A stretch of DNA of 64,000 bases from RI-92 sp037384645 (GCA_037384645.1 JARRNT010000041.1:4918-68917), one strand, 5' to 3'. Counted from the stretch's first letter, positions 26,521 to 35,672 are shown. The notes: generated from the sequence alone by a model not told the origin. Program-made: numbers and translations.

Positions 26521-27357
26521 ATGCTTAACGAGCTAATGAAAGCCGATGTAGTTAATGTCTATCTGATACCCTGGCTAATCAAGATTGTCACGGCCGCACT
26601 GGTCTTCATTATCGGTCGCTGGCTGGCTAAACTCCTGGTCCGATTCAGTCGCCGGCTGATGGCGGCCAGCAAGCTCGATCAGATGCTGATCGATTTTTTC
26701 GGCAACATCGTGTATGCCTTACTGCTGATCATTGTCGTGTTATCGGCGCTGGATCAATTAGGGGTAAAAACCACCTCTGCCCTTGCGATTCTCGGTGCCG
26801 CCGGCCTGGCTATCGGCTTATCCTTGCAACACTCCCTGTCGAATTTTGCCTCGGGCGTGATGCTGATTACCTTTCGGCCGTTTAAGACAGGCGATTATGT
26901 CGAGGCGGGTAACATCAGTGGCATTGTAGAGGTTATCTCCCTGTTCACAACTATTTTACGTACCGGAGACAACCGCGAGGTCATCGTACCCAACAGCCAT
27001 ATCTATAGCGCACCCATCACAAACTACTCGGCCCGTGATACCCGCCGTATCGACATGACCTTCAGTATTGGCTATGAGGACAACATTAAACTGGCCAAAT
27101 CCCTGATTGAAACATGCCTCAACGAAGAAGAACGTATCCTGCCTGACCCTGCCCCCACCATCATGGTTATGGAGCTGGCCGCCAGCAGTGTTGATATCGC
27201 AGTCCGGCCCTGGGTAAAAAGCAGTGACTACTGGGTGGTACGTTCGGACCTGCTGGAAAACATCAAGGCCGCGTTTGATGCCAACCAGATTTCCATTCCA
27301 TTCCCGCAACAGGATGTGCATATCAAGGAACTGCCTGCAACCGCGACAGGCAGCTGA
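26521..27357 (+). CDS. mscS: small-conductance mechanosensitive channel MscS
   Basis: A 278-residue channel subunit. Three N-terminal helices end in the pore helix ILGAAGLAIGLSLQHSLSNFASGVML with its Gly/Ala packing pattern. The beta-domain (FRPFKTGDYVEAGNISGIVEVISLFTTILRTGDNREVIVPNSHIYSAPITNYS, in pieces) and the C-terminal alpha/beta domain follow. Length is close to E. coli MscS (286). GGGAGG precedes the ATG by 6 nt. It protects cells from hypo-osmotic shock by opening under membrane tension. Transcribed alone; a hairpin follows at 27402. Confidence 0.92.
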   Translation: MLNELMKADVVNVYLIPWLIKIVTAALVFIIGRWLAKLLVRFSRRLMAASKLDQMLIDFFGNIVYALLLIIVVLSALDQLGVKTTSALAILGAAGLAIGLSLQHSLSNFASGVMLITFRPFKTGDYVEAGNISGIVEVISLFTTILRTGDNREVIVPNSHIYSAPITNYSARDTRRIDMTFSIGYEDNIKLAKSLIETCLNEEERILPDPAPTIMVMELAASSVDIAVRPWVKSSDYWVVRSDLLENIKAAFDANQISIPFPQQDVHIKELPATATGS

Positions 27358-27401
27358 CCACAAGCTATACAAATTTCATGCCTTAATTGACAGAAAAGCC
27401 A

Positions 27402-27420
27402 CTGGCCCATATTGGGCCAG
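27402..27420 (+). terminator. hairpin downstream of mscS (weak terminator candidate)
   Basis: CTGGCCC (27402-27408) pairs with GGGCCAG (27414-27420) over five bases. It lies 45 nt after the mscS stop. The stem is strong, but no T-run follows, so it may be a 3'-end stabiliser or a Rho-associated element. Confidence 0.4.
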
Positions 27421-27501
27421 ATGGCATGCAACAGTTGTGATGCAGTTCAAGCCATCACACTCAAAGTAATTTCATAATTCTTCTACTCAGCCATCTGATT
27501 A

Positions 27502-27521
27502 CACACAGGTTTTTCTGTGTG
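27502..27521 (+). promoter_or_regulatory. hairpin in the bactofilin 5' leader
   Basis: CACACAG (27502-27508) and CTGTGTG (27515-27521) form a perfect 7-bp stem with loop GTTTTT. It ends 25 nt before the bactofilin ATG and just upstream of its ribosome site. It could act as an operator or a leader RNA structure. Confidence 0.35.
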
Positions 27522-27546
27522 CCTAACTGGTTATATGGAGAATGCC

Positions 27547-28059
27547 ATGATTGACATGAAACAGATTAAAGAAAATGTCTCGAACCGGATGAAACCCCAG
27601 CCACAACAGGAGGCTACGCCTGATTTCACCGTACGCGAGACCAAGCCGGTTGCACCAAGTCGTGACTCCGCTGCCGCAATCGGGGCATCAATCCGCATAA
27701 AAGGTGATGTGACAGGCGATGAAAACCTGATTATCCAGGGTCATGTAGAAGGGACGATCAAGGTTCAGGGACACAATGTCACTATCAGCAAATCGGGTAA
27801 GGTCAAGGCGAATATCGAGGCCAACCAGATTATTGTCGAGGGTGAGCTGCTCGGCGATATGCTGGGCGAGGAAAAGGTCGTCATTCGCGAAACCGGCAAT
27901 GTACATGGCAATATCGTGGCGCCACGTGTGACGCTGGAAGATGGTGCCCTGTTCAAAGGCAGCATCGAAATGGAACCGCGCAACAAGGGCGTCAATGCAG
28001 GCAAGCCAGTCACGACACCCCTGCAAGGTGGTGACAGCCCAGACCGCAAGACCGCCTGA
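27547..28059 (+). CDS. bactofilin (polymer-forming cytoskeletal protein)
   Basis: A 170-residue bactofilin. A disordered, proline-rich N-terminus (to about residue 45) is followed by the beta-helical DUF583 core with its 6-residue turns: ASIRIKGDVTGDENLIIQG, HVEGTIKVQGHNVTISKSGKVKANIEAN, IIVEGELLGDMLGEEKVVI, TGNVHGNIVAPRVTLEDGALFKGSIEM. A short disordered tail follows. Start 27547 has GGAGA 5 nt upstream; the ATG at 27535 lies within that ribosome-site region. Bactofilins polymerise without nucleotide and organise envelope or stalk structures. The next gene has a nearly identical ribosome site (GGGGAATGCCATG), suggesting duplication of the leader or co-expression. Confidence 0.9.
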   Translation: MIDMKQIKENVSNRMKPQPQQEATPDFTVRETKPVAPSRDSAAAIGASIRIKGDVTGDENLIIQGHVEGTIKVQGHNVTISKSGKVKANIEANQIIVEGELLGDMLGEEKVVIRETGNVHGNIVAPRVTLEDGALFKGSIEMEPRNKGVNAGKPVTTPLQGGDSPDRKTA

Positions 28060-28097
28060 AACCGCGTTAGATTGTTAACAGGTTGTCGGGGAATGCC

Positions 28098-28730
28098 ATG
28101 AGAAGCATACCGCTGCAGACTATTAATCAGGGCACTGGACAGGAATCACGCTATCAACTCAATAGCCCACTCCTGTTCGCTGCCCTGTCCGCACTCAACC
28201 CGGAATCGCGGGTCGATATCCTGGACCTGAAACCCGCAGTACCCGAGCACCTGGAGTATTTCGCCGATTTTCATTGCAAACTGGTTTTACCCGGATGCGA
28301 CAACCAGCTCCTGCGCGAATGGGACGAGGAGATGCTCGATGCACAGGAGTTGTCCGCTCTATTTGAAAAATACATTACCTTGCCGACAGGACGGCAAAAG
28401 CCCCTGGATGCGATCTTTTTATGGGACTTGCCGAATTATCTGGATAGGGACGTTCTGTCCGGCCTCGTGCAATATCTCCTGCCCTGGACCGACAGCAGCA
28501 GCGTGATACATACCTATATACATACCCGACAAACTATACCGTCCTCTCCCGCCAGTTTTCGTTTGCAGCGTGACAACCGGGTACGAGTCGAGATCAATAC
28601 AGACTGGACGGGCAAGAGCCCAATGTACTATCAGGAATTGTTACACAAGGTATTCAAACCTTTCCGCGTCGAACGTGGCATGTTGCTGGCCAATGGCATG
28701 CAGGAATATATCCTTCGAATAAAGTATTAA
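28098..28730 (+). CDS. unknown conserved-looking protein downstream of bactofilin
   Basis: A 210-residue soluble protein of unknown function. I start it at ATG 28098, preceded by GGGGAATGCC; the frame opens at 28083 with TTG. The layout suggests a Rossmann-like or degenerate methyltransferase fold: a strand RVDILDLKP, a helix EYFADFHCKLVL, a strand LDAIFLWDLPNYL, a helix VLSGLVQYLLPW and a strand SSVIHTYIHT. The G-x-G SAM loop is absent. No signal peptide or helices. It lies 38 nt after bactofilin and is probably in the same operon, so it may be a partner of the bactofilin scaffold. Function unknown. Confidence 0.75.
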   Translation: MRSIPLQTINQGTGQESRYQLNSPLLFAALSALNPESRVDILDLKPAVPEHLEYFADFHCKLVLPGCDNQLLREWDEEMLDAQELSALFEKYITLPTGRQKPLDAIFLWDLPNYLDRDVLSGLVQYLLPWTDSSSVIHTYIHTRQTIPSSPASFRLQRDNRVRVEINTDWTGKSPMYYQELLHKVFKPFRVERGMLLANGMQEYILRIKY

Positions 28731-29051
28731 CCTTGCACGCACCTGCAGGTGAAGTCTCGAAAGCAATCCACAAATTATTCGGCTGTGTGATTACAGCTTC
28801 ACGTAACTCGAAAAAATTAATTTCCCAAATATTCTAATATTCGAATAAAGCATTTTCCTCTATTGCAAAAGAGTTCCTAATTATTGTTCAGATAACTAGT
28901 GATTCTGTTGCTTAACCTCGTAACCAATACTATTCTTGTGTCATCTCTTCAAAATCAAGGGGGCATCAATAAAGCAAAATATATTCTGTTTTATACATCA
29001 GCAATTCATTTAAATATTTACAAAACAAATAAAGTTAGGGAGGAATTCAAG
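28731..29051. other. 321-nt AT-rich leader upstream of the exported rhodanese
   Basis: Noticeably AT-richer than the neighbours. It starts with a perfect 12-nt palindrome CACCTGCAGGTG (28740-28751) and holds several TATTC/AATATT-type stretches suited to promoters. The long frame from 28899 into the rhodanese has no ribosome site and low-complexity residues, so I do not count it as coding. Confidence 0.4.
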
Positions 29052-29864
29052 ATGTATTTAAAAATAAAAATCAGCATCATTCTGTGTGCGCTGGCCGCTA
29101 TCGGCTTCTCAACGATCGCATCAGCCGATGGTCTTCCACAGGATGGCAACCGCTACTACAGTCTTCCGCGTGCTTACAAATCCGAGATCAGTGTGTCCGC
29201 CGCCTACCTGGCGATGGAACACAGCAAGGACTACAGCAATGTTTCTGGCGAGCCCAAGCCGGTCTTGATCGATGTACGTTCCGAGCGTGAATACGCATCC
29301 GGCCATCCGGAAGATGCCTACAACGTGCCTTACCCCACCGTCACCGGTATGTTCTATCCTGGAGAAGAAAAGCAGGATCCATATAAGTTGTACATGGAGG
29401 TCTATCGGATCGTCAAAGGCAGAATGGACACGCCCATCATGACCCTGTGTCGTACTGGGCATCGTAGCGTACTGGCTGGCAATATCCTGGCTGATCCTGC
29501 GACATACGGCACAGACGGCACAAACGGCACAGTAGATATGAGGAATCTGCAACCGTTCACCAACGTGCGCAACATCTGGGAAGGTTTTGTTGGACAACCC
29601 AAGTATGCCTTCAAGACATACACGAACCAACTCGAACTCGATCCCACTCTTTGTCCTTCTGGCTGTCAGCTCGACTTGAACAATAACGGGGTAATTGATT
29701 CGGATAGTGCTGACGTTTACACCCAGACCAAGGACGCTAATCCCGATAAGGATGGCTGGCGCAATTTTGCAGGTCTGCCATGGAGTACGCAGATTCAGAA
29801 GTCGCTGGCCTATGAGCGTAACCCAGCGCTATATACAAATCTTAACCTGACTCCTGTTCAATAA
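29052..29864 (+). CDS. exported rhodanese-domain protein with EF-hand-like loop
   Basis: A 270-residue periplasmic protein. A signal peptide (MYLKIKISIILCALAAIGF...ASA, cleavage near residue 25) is followed by a rhodanese domain: VLIDVRSEREYASGHPEDAYNVPYP and the catalytic loop CRTGHRS with C133. After it come CPSGC (C201, C205) and DLNNNGVIDSD (from D208), which resembles the first nine positions of an EF-hand/dockerin calcium loop. Start 29052 is supported by AGGGAGG. It is monocistronic with a strong terminator downstream. Likely role: sulfane-sulfur handling or a structural thiol carrier in the periplasm. Confidence 0.83.
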   Translation: MYLKIKISIILCALAAIGFSTIASADGLPQDGNRYYSLPRAYKSEISVSAAYLAMEHSKDYSNVSGEPKPVLIDVRSEREYASGHPEDAYNVPYPTVTGMFYPGEEKQDPYKLYMEVYRIVKGRMDTPIMTLCRTGHRSVLAGNILADPATYGTDGTNGTVDMRNLQPFTNVRNIWEGFVGQPKYAFKTYTNQLELDPTLCPSGCQLDLNNNGVIDSDSADVYTQTKDANPDKDGWRNFAGLPWSTQIQKSLAYERNPALYTNLNLTPVQ

Positions 29865-29922
29865 GCGAGGGATATAGCAATGGCCTGATAAGGAATTCAG
29901 ACCATTGCAATATAAACGAAAA

Positions 29923-29950
29923 AGCCCTGTCTAATAAGACAGGGCTTTTC
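29923..29950. terminator. bidirectional intrinsic terminator between rhodanese and malate synthase genes
   Basis: AGCCCTGTCT (29923-29932) and AGACAGGGCT (29937-29946) form a perfect 10-bp stem with loop AATA. It is flanked by GAAAA on the left and TTTCTG on the right, so it can end transcripts from both the plus-strand rhodanese and the minus-strand malate synthase, which converge here. Confidence 0.9.
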
Positions 29951-29997
29951 TGTTGCCGGAACCTTGCCAGGCACCAACCCCCCGACATAAACCCGTT

Positions 29998-31617
29998 TTA
30001 CGCAATACCTTCACGCTTGAGTAGCACCTGATAGGCCGGCAAGGTCAGGAACTCGGTAAACTCCCGGTCCAGGCACAGGTGTTCAAATATATCCCGCGCC
30101 TGGGTGAACAGGTCATGATCGAATCGTGTTGGGCCAAGCTCTTCGCGTAGCTGCTGCATCTCCCGGTCCAGGGTCTCACGCAGTCGCGTCGCGCTCAGTA
30201 CGCTGTCTCCTATAACGGCCTGGTGATGTAACCACTGCCAGATTTGCGCGCGAGATATCTCGGCGGTGGCGGCATCTTCCATCAGGTGATAGATCGGTAC
30301 CGCGCCGTTGCCGCCCAGCCAGGCGGCCAGGTACTGAATACCGACACGTATGCTATAGCGTAAACCTGCATCAGTACGGGTGCCCCGCGGTATTTCCACC
30401 AGGTCCGCTTCGCTGACCTGAACATCCTCGCGCTTACGCTCGATCTGGTTTGCCGATGGCATATGCGTATCGAAGACCTCCTTTGCCACCGGCACCAGTG
30501 CCGGGTGCGCAACCCAGGTCCCGTCGTGGCCGTCCTGTACTTCACGCAGCTTGTCTGCCCTGACTTTATCCAACGCCGCCTGGTTGGCCTCGGGATCATC
30601 CTTGATAGGTATTTGTGCCGCCATCCCGCCCATGGCATGCACGTTACGCCGATGACAGGTCTGGATAACCAGTTGTGAATAGGCATGCATGAAGGGCTGG
30701 GTCATGCTGACCTGCTGGCGGTCAGGTATGACGAATTCAGGCCGGTTACGAAAGCTCTTGATAAAACTGAATATATAATCCCAGCGTCCGCAAGTAAGGC
30801 CGGCGGAGTGCTCACGCAGTTCATACAGGATCTCGTGCAGCTCAAACGCCGCCGGAATGGTTTCAATCAATACCGTTGCCTTGATACTGCCAGGAGCAAT
30901 CCCCAGCACTTGCTGGGCATACAGGAATACATCATTCCACAAACGCGCCTCCAGGTGGCTCTCCATTTTTGGCAAATAAAAATAGGGTCCACTACCCAGC
31001 TCAAGCAGGGCTTTCGCGTTGTGATAAAAATAAAGTCCGAAATCGAACAGGGCCGCCGGTACCGGTTCACCATCGACCCGCATATGCTGTTCCCACAGAT
31101 GCCAGCCTCGTGGCCTGACCATCAATACCGCCGGTTTATCCCCCAGCGCATAATGCTTACCACTGTTCGGATCATCGTATTCCAGCCTGCGCTTCACCGC
31201 ATCGTGCAGGTTATGTTGCCCAAGCACGAGGTTGGACCAGGTCGGTGTATTGGCATCTTCGAAGTCGGCCATGTAACAACTGGCGCCGGAATTCAGGGCA
31301 TTGATTACCATTTTACGCTCGGTCGGCCCGGTGATTTCCACCCGCCGATCCAGCAGGTCCGTCGGGATTGGCGCCACCTGCCAGTCACTCTCCCGCACTT
31401 TCCGTGTCTCTGCTAAAAAATGCAGGTGCTCGCCCCGGTCCAGCTGTTGTTGCCGTGTCTGGCGTGCCGCGAGCCGCTCCCTGACCCGCAGCGCGAAGCG
31501 CGTCGCCAGGCCTGCGACAAACTGCAGGGCTTCCGCAGTGAGAATGGTCTCCCCTGCCGCACCGAGTTCCAGATGAGGTGGTTCGATGAGTTCATAGGCT
31601 GTTGTATGGCTGTTCAT
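29998..31617 (-). CDS. aceB: malate synthase A
   Basis: Cytosolic enzyme condensing glyoxylate and acetyl-CoA to malate. It has 539 residues, as expected for isoform A (about 533). Motifs: GPTERKMVINALNSGASCYMADFEDANTPTW, MVRPRGWHL, KATVLIETIPAAFE (catalytic Glu/Arg region), ELREHSAGLTCGRWDYIFSFIK, MGGMAAQIPIK and DGTWVAHPALVPVA. No isocitrate lyase gene is in the window, so glyoxylate may come from another route or aceA lies elsewhere. ATG 31617 with AGAGGA upstream. The TRAP transporter genes lie directly upstream on the same strand (47 nt gap), suggesting shared expression with uptake of an organic acid. Confidence 0.93.
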   Translation of the reverse strand: MNSHTTAYELIEPPHLELGAAGETILTAEALQFVAGLATRFALRVRERLAARQTRQQQLDRGEHLHFLAETRKVRESDWQVAPIPTDLLDRRVEITGPTERKMVINALNSGASCYMADFEDANTPTWSNLVLGQHNLHDAVKRRLEYDDPNSGKHYALGDKPAVLMVRPRGWHLWEQHMRVDGEPVPAALFDFGLYFYHNAKALLELGSGPYFYLPKMESHLEARLWNDVFLYAQQVLGIAPGSIKATVLIETIPAAFELHEILYELREHSAGLTCGRWDYIFSFIKSFRNRPEFVIPDRQQVSMTQPFMHAYSQLVIQTCHRRNVHAMGGMAAQIPIKDDPEANQAALDKVRADKLREVQDGHDGTWVAHPALVPVAKEVFDTHMPSANQIERKREDVQVSEADLVEIPRGTRTDAGLRYSIRVGIQYLAAWLGGNGAVPIYHLMEDAATAEISRAQIWQWLHHQAVIGDSVLSATRLRETLDREMQQLREELGPTRFDHDLFTQARDIFEHLCLDREFTEFLTLPAYQVLLKREGIA

Positions 31618-31664
31618 ACCGGTTTCCTCTCATCGCTAGCTTATAGCCGGGTTATTTACTCCTT

Positions 31665-33209
31665 TTAACCATGACCGTAGATCAGACGCGGTAATAAAAT
31701 AATGATGTCCGGGATCACGATGCACAGGAACAAACCGATGGCCTGAATCGCGAGAAATACCAGCGATGATTTGAAAATAGTCGCCATACTGATTTCAGGC
31801 GGACAAACACCGCGCAGATAAAACAATGCATAGCCAAACGGCGGACTCAAAAACGACATCTGCATATTGACCAGATACAGCACCCCGAACCATAACACCT
31901 CCTGATCACCAGGCACGGGCGGCAACCCGAACACGCCACCGAAGCTGAGCGACTTGATGATAGGCACAAAGATCGGCACTGTGAGTAACAGGATCCCGAC
32001 CCAGTCCAGAAACATGCCCAGGAAAATCAGAATCAGCATCATCAGCAGCAGGATGCCATAGGGATGCAGGCCGGTACCCAGGATGGCCTCGGTGATAAAG
32101 GTCTGCCCACCCTGCAGGATAAAAAAGCCGACAAAGATGGACGCGCCAAAGATGATCCAGAGCACCATGGCCGAAGCCCGAGCCGTAGTCACCGAGGCCT
32201 CACGCAGGATTTTCAGGTTAAAGCGCCGGTGCATTGCCGCCACGATCATGGCGCCAAACGAACCGATACCCGCGGCTTCCACCGGAGTAGCAATCCCGCC
32301 GAACAGCAAGCCCAGCACCAGAAACACCAGAAAGATCGGCGCAATCAGGTTAACCAGCAACTTGAGTTTCTGGCCCCAGTTGACACGTTCTTCCTTGGGC
32401 AATGACGGTCCCATGGCCGGGTTGATCCAGGCGCGAATCACGACATAGGAAATATACATCCCGGACAGCAACAGGCCGGGCAATACCGAGCCAAGATAGA
32501 GCTGGCCAACCGACTGCTGGGCAACGACCGCGTAGAGGATGGCCAGAATCGACGGCGGGATCAGAATGCCCAGTGTACCACCGGCCATGATCGAGCCCAG
32601 CGCAATCTTGTGATCATACTTGCGCTTGAGCATGGCCGGCAGTGCGATGATTCCCATGGTTACCACCGCTGCCCCGATCACGCCAACCATGGCGGCCAGG
32701 ATTGTCGAGGCCAGGATCGTCGCCGCCGCCAGTCCACCGCGCAGGCCGCCCATCCACTTATAGACCACGTCGAACATTTCCTCGATCAAGCCTGCCCGTT
32801 CAAGCATGGAGGCCATAAAGATAAACAACGGAATGGCGGCCAGGTTGGGGTTAGTCATCAGGGGAAAAATACGGGTCGGGATGATATTCAACATGGTCTG
32901 ACCGCCGACGAGATAAATGAAGACCACGCCCAGCCCTCCCACAACAAAGGCCATGGGCAATCCCATCATCAATAACAACGCCAGCGAACCAAACATCAGG
33001 AAAGTCAGTTTGCCAATCCCGACATCGCCCAGGCTGCCGCTCAGGGTAAACAGGAAATGCTTATCCCCATAAGGGTCATAGAACAGGATATTGATCAATT
33101 CCACCAGAACAATAAAGGTGACGGTCAGTACCGCCGCGATCATCAGGTAATGCCAGATCCTGCCCCAAACGCTACGGTCATCCGCCGCAGCTACCGCTGA
33201 ACTACTCAT
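31665..33209 (-). CDS. dctM: TRAP transporter large permease (DctM type)
   Basis: A 514-residue inner-membrane subunit with 12 or more helices that couples sodium influx to solute uptake. Family features: GLPMAFVVGGLGVVFIYLVGG, IPLFIFMASMLERAGL, GGTLGILIPPSILAILYAVVAQQSVGQLYLGSVLPGLLL (in pieces), and FLGMFLDWVGILLLTVPIFVPI. The extra N-terminal helix and the loop between the first helices place it with the mannitol/chloroaromatic/alpha-keto acid type rather than the C4-dicarboxylate type. It overlaps dctQ by 8 nt. Confidence 0.92.
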   Translation of the reverse strand: MSSSAVAAADDRSVWGRIWHYLMIAAVLTVTFIVLVELINILFYDPYGDKHFLFTLSGSLGDVGIGKLTFLMFGSLALLLMMGLPMAFVVGGLGVVFIYLVGGQTMLNIIPTRIFPLMTNPNLAAIPLFIFMASMLERAGLIEEMFDVVYKWMGGLRGGLAAATILASTILAAMVGVIGAAVVTMGIIALPAMLKRKYDHKIALGSIMAGGTLGILIPPSILAILYAVVAQQSVGQLYLGSVLPGLLLSGMYISYVVIRAWINPAMGPSLPKEERVNWGQKLKLLVNLIAPIFLVFLVLGLLFGGIATPVEAAGIGSFGAMIVAAMHRRFNLKILREASVTTARASAMVLWIIFGASIFVGFFILQGGQTFITEAILGTGLHPYGILLLMMLILIFLGMFLDWVGILLLTVPIFVPIIKSLSFGGVFGLPPVPGDQEVLWFGVLYLVNMQMSFLSPPFGYALFYLRGVCPPEISMATIFKSSLVFLAIQAIGLFLCIVIPDIIILLPRLIYGHG

Positions 33210-33915
33210 GCGTGCCTGCCCTCCCCATACGACGATACAACTGGATATCCTTGATCAGTTTGGATAATCCCGCGAGTGCCAGGATAAAGGCACCAAGCAC
33301 CATCATGGCCTTGACTGGGTAATACTGAATGCGCCAGGTTTCGTCAGTCACTTCCAGCATGGAAAAGGAGTCGGAAAAAAACCGCCAGGATGTGCCGATT
33401 AATGCCAGGGCAAAAATAAAAAAGAATACGGAGGTGAAAATGTCCATGCCAACCTGCGCGCGCCTGGGGAGCTTGATGTAGACCACGTCGACGCGTACGT
33501 GATCACCGTGCAACAGGGCAAATCCACCGGCCAGCAGGTATTGCATCCCGAATAACAAGTAGGATGCCTGGTGCACCCAGATCGTGGGGGCATCGAACAG
33601 ATAACGCGAAATGACTTCGTAGAAATACGCACATACCGCATTGACCGTCCACAACGCAACGAACACGCCGGACTGCTCGCTGATCCAGTCGAGTAACCGG
33701 GTGGTACGGTTTCCCGGTTCATGCAGTACCGGGTCCTCTTCCGCCAGGTAATTTAGCGCGGTTTCTTCATCCGGCGTCGGTTTTGTCGCAACCTGGTCGT
33801 CACGATCACGATCGGATTTGAATTTGCGTTCCAGCCACATGAACAACAGTGGCATAATGGCAAGCCAGCCCCAGTACAGCCAGTGGGGCATGACAAAATT
33901 CACAGATTCAGCCAT
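33202..33915 (-). CDS. dctQ: TRAP transporter small permease (DctQ type)
   Basis: A 237-residue membrane protein. The four-helix DctQ core runs from about residue 80 to 225 (VNAVCAYFYEVISRYLFDAPTIWVHQASYLLFG with the typical RY.F and W..E/Q positions, then GDHVRVDVVY). It carries an unusual N-terminal extension: one extra helix (residues about 10-28) plus a charged linker to residue 75. GGAGG stands 5 nt before the ATG. Works with DctM as the membrane pair. The extension is typical of the same TRAP branch as the long DctM. Confidence 0.9.
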   Translation of the reverse strand: MAESVNFVMPHWLYWGWLAIMPLLFMWLERKFKSDRDRDDQVATKPTPDEETALNYLAEEDPVLHEPGNRTTRLLDWISEQSGVFVALWTVNAVCAYFYEVISRYLFDAPTIWVHQASYLLFGMQYLLAGGFALLHGDHVRVDVVYIKLPRRAQVGMDIFTSVFFFIFALALIGTSWRFFSDSFSMLEVTDETWRIQYYPVKAMMVLGAFILALAGLSKLIKDIQLYRRMGRAGTHE

Positions 33916-33986
33916 GGGTCCTCCATATCAGATATCGAAAATTCACAGCGGGTAACTACGTTACCCGCTGTACCACTTCAGGACAT

Positions 33987-35120
33987 TTACAGGCTCAGGC
34001 CCTTGATATCTTCCTTGGTGATGTAACCCATGTATGGGTTGAGCATATAGTCGAGATGGATCTTGAATACCCGCTTGGCATCGGCATTCTTCTTGGCCCA
34101 TTCGAACCATACCGGTACCGCGGCCTTGCGGAAACGATGGACATCCTCGGCAGACAGGCGTGAGATCGTCGTGCCCTTGTTGAGAAATTTATCCATGGCC
34201 ACCAGGTCGGCCTTCTGGATCGTGGTGTAGTGGTGTACCGAATAGGTCTGTACCTGTTCTTCCACGAAGTTCTGCATTTTCTTCGACAGGCGTTTCCAGG
34301 CACCCAGGTTCACGGTCAGGTCCATGAGATCGACCGGTTGATACAGCGAGGTCTGGCCCGGAGGTCCCATGCAGATGATGTACTTGGTCACTTCGGCGAA
34401 ACCCAGGTCCCAGTTAATGGCCGGTCCGACGTAATCGGCTGCATCGATGGTGCCCTTCTCCAGCGCGGGATAGATATCCGAACCGGGCATACTGGTAGTA
34501 CTGACACCAAACTTCTCGAACACCTCGGCCACCATCCCGCCGGGCAGGCGAATCTTCATCCCCTTGAGCTGTTCCAGGGATTCCACCGGGGTTTTGGAAT
34601 GGATGATATTCGCGTCGTGCTGGATGGGCCCGACATAGAACAGGCCGTACTTGCGATAGATCTCGCGGGTCAGTTCCAGCATACCGAGACCATAAAACAT
34701 GGTTTCCCACTGGCCAGGCTGGTCAGGACCGGCGGGATAGGACGAGAGAAATACCGAAGCCGGTATCTTGCCTGACCAGTACAGACTGAACGGATTCATG
34801 GCCTGTAACACCCCGGTACGCACGGCATCGAACAAGGCATTATTGTCTGCCGCTACCGCCTTGGCCGGAAAGGGTTTGAAACTTAATTCACCACCAGACT
34901 TCTCCTTGATGCCGTTGGCCCAGGCTTCGAACAGCTTGTAACCGGTAGTGCCGGCATCCCAGGTCGACTGGACCTTCCAGACATGACCCTTGGCGGCCTC
35001 GGCGTTGCCGATGAAGGGAGCTCCCAGAATTGCGGCGCCGCCTATGGCAGCGGATTTCTGTAGAAACTTGCGGCGTGAATCGGGTGTTACTGATTTGGAC
35101 TTGTCGGATTTATCGTTCAT
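33987..35120 (-). CDS. dctP: TRAP transporter solute-binding protein (TakP-like)
   Basis: A 377-residue periplasmic binding protein with a Tat signal: SRRKFLQK at residues 15-22 followed by a hydrophobic stretch and AEA. The mature part matches the alpha-keto acid-binding TakP group: PFPAKAVAADNNALFDAVRTG, GMKIRLPGGMVAEVFEKFGV with the carboxylate-binding arginine, SDIYPALEKGTIDAADYVGP, and a long C-terminal helix region. The likely ligand is a mono- or di-carboxylate such as a 2-oxoacid, an inference from family only. ATG 35120 with AGGAGG 11 nt upstream. First gene of dctPQM. Confidence 0.9.
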   Translation of the reverse strand: MNDKSDKSKSVTPDSRRKFLQKSAAIGGAAILGAPFIGNAEAAKGHVWKVQSTWDAGTTGYKLFEAWANGIKEKSGGELSFKPFPAKAVAADNNALFDAVRTGVLQAMNPFSLYWSGKIPASVFLSSYPAGPDQPGQWETMFYGLGMLELTREIYRKYGLFYVGPIQHDANIIHSKTPVESLEQLKGMKIRLPGGMVAEVFEKFGVSTTSMPGSDIYPALEKGTIDAADYVGPAINWDLGFAEVTKYIICMGPPGQTSLYQPVDLMDLTVNLGAWKRLSKKMQNFVEEQVQTYSVHHYTTIQKADLVAMDKFLNKGTTISRLSAEDVHRFRKAAVPVWFEWAKKNADAKRVFKIHLDYMLNPYMGYITKEDIKGLSL

Positions 35121-35672
35121 CTTTATTTATCCTCCTGGCGGGTAGTAAGGGTGAAACTCAGGTAAGACACATGCTGGTAGTGACAGGCCACGAGTCGCAA
35201 CATGGACAGGTCAGTGAAATCCCCGTGGTTGGGGCGATAAGGTGGTCTTGCTTGATGATGAACCGCACGGACAAAGCCAGGCGGCACCCGGCTTCCACGC
35301 CGGTGTGGATTGGATGTTGCATTGTCAGGTTCTGCGAACACGACTTGAATCACGGCGTACCTGGGCTTGTTGGTGGTGGCCGGTTTTTGGCATCTTGCCG
35401 CCCGGCTTATACATTCCTTAATATAATTAATATGGTTGGTGAAACCGGGATTAGCAAGGAGATGTGATTTTAGGATGCAAAATAGTATTCTATTAATATA
35501 AGCAAATCATGATTGAGATGATTCAATAACCGCCAATCCGGTTCGTCAACGAAATTGGCCGTCTGCGGACATATCCTGCCCCACCCAAACCATCCGTCAG
35601 AGAATATGTCCTGGCTCTGCAAGCTGCGTAACCGACTTGAGTCTCTGCCTTGAATTCACGACAATCGATAAG
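35121..35672. other. 552-nt divergent region between TRAP and ABC importer genes
   Basis: No convincing gene. The TRAP leader contains a hairpin CCGGC-TTCCAC-GCCGG (35288-35303). An AT-rich block around 35415-35435 and 35480-35510 probably carries promoters for both sides. Small open frames here have no recognisable features. Confidence 0.4.

Noticed and set aside
28899..29051. Upstream extension of the exported rhodanese frame
   Set aside because: It would bury the signal peptide inside the protein; AGGGAGG immediately before 29052 decides the start.
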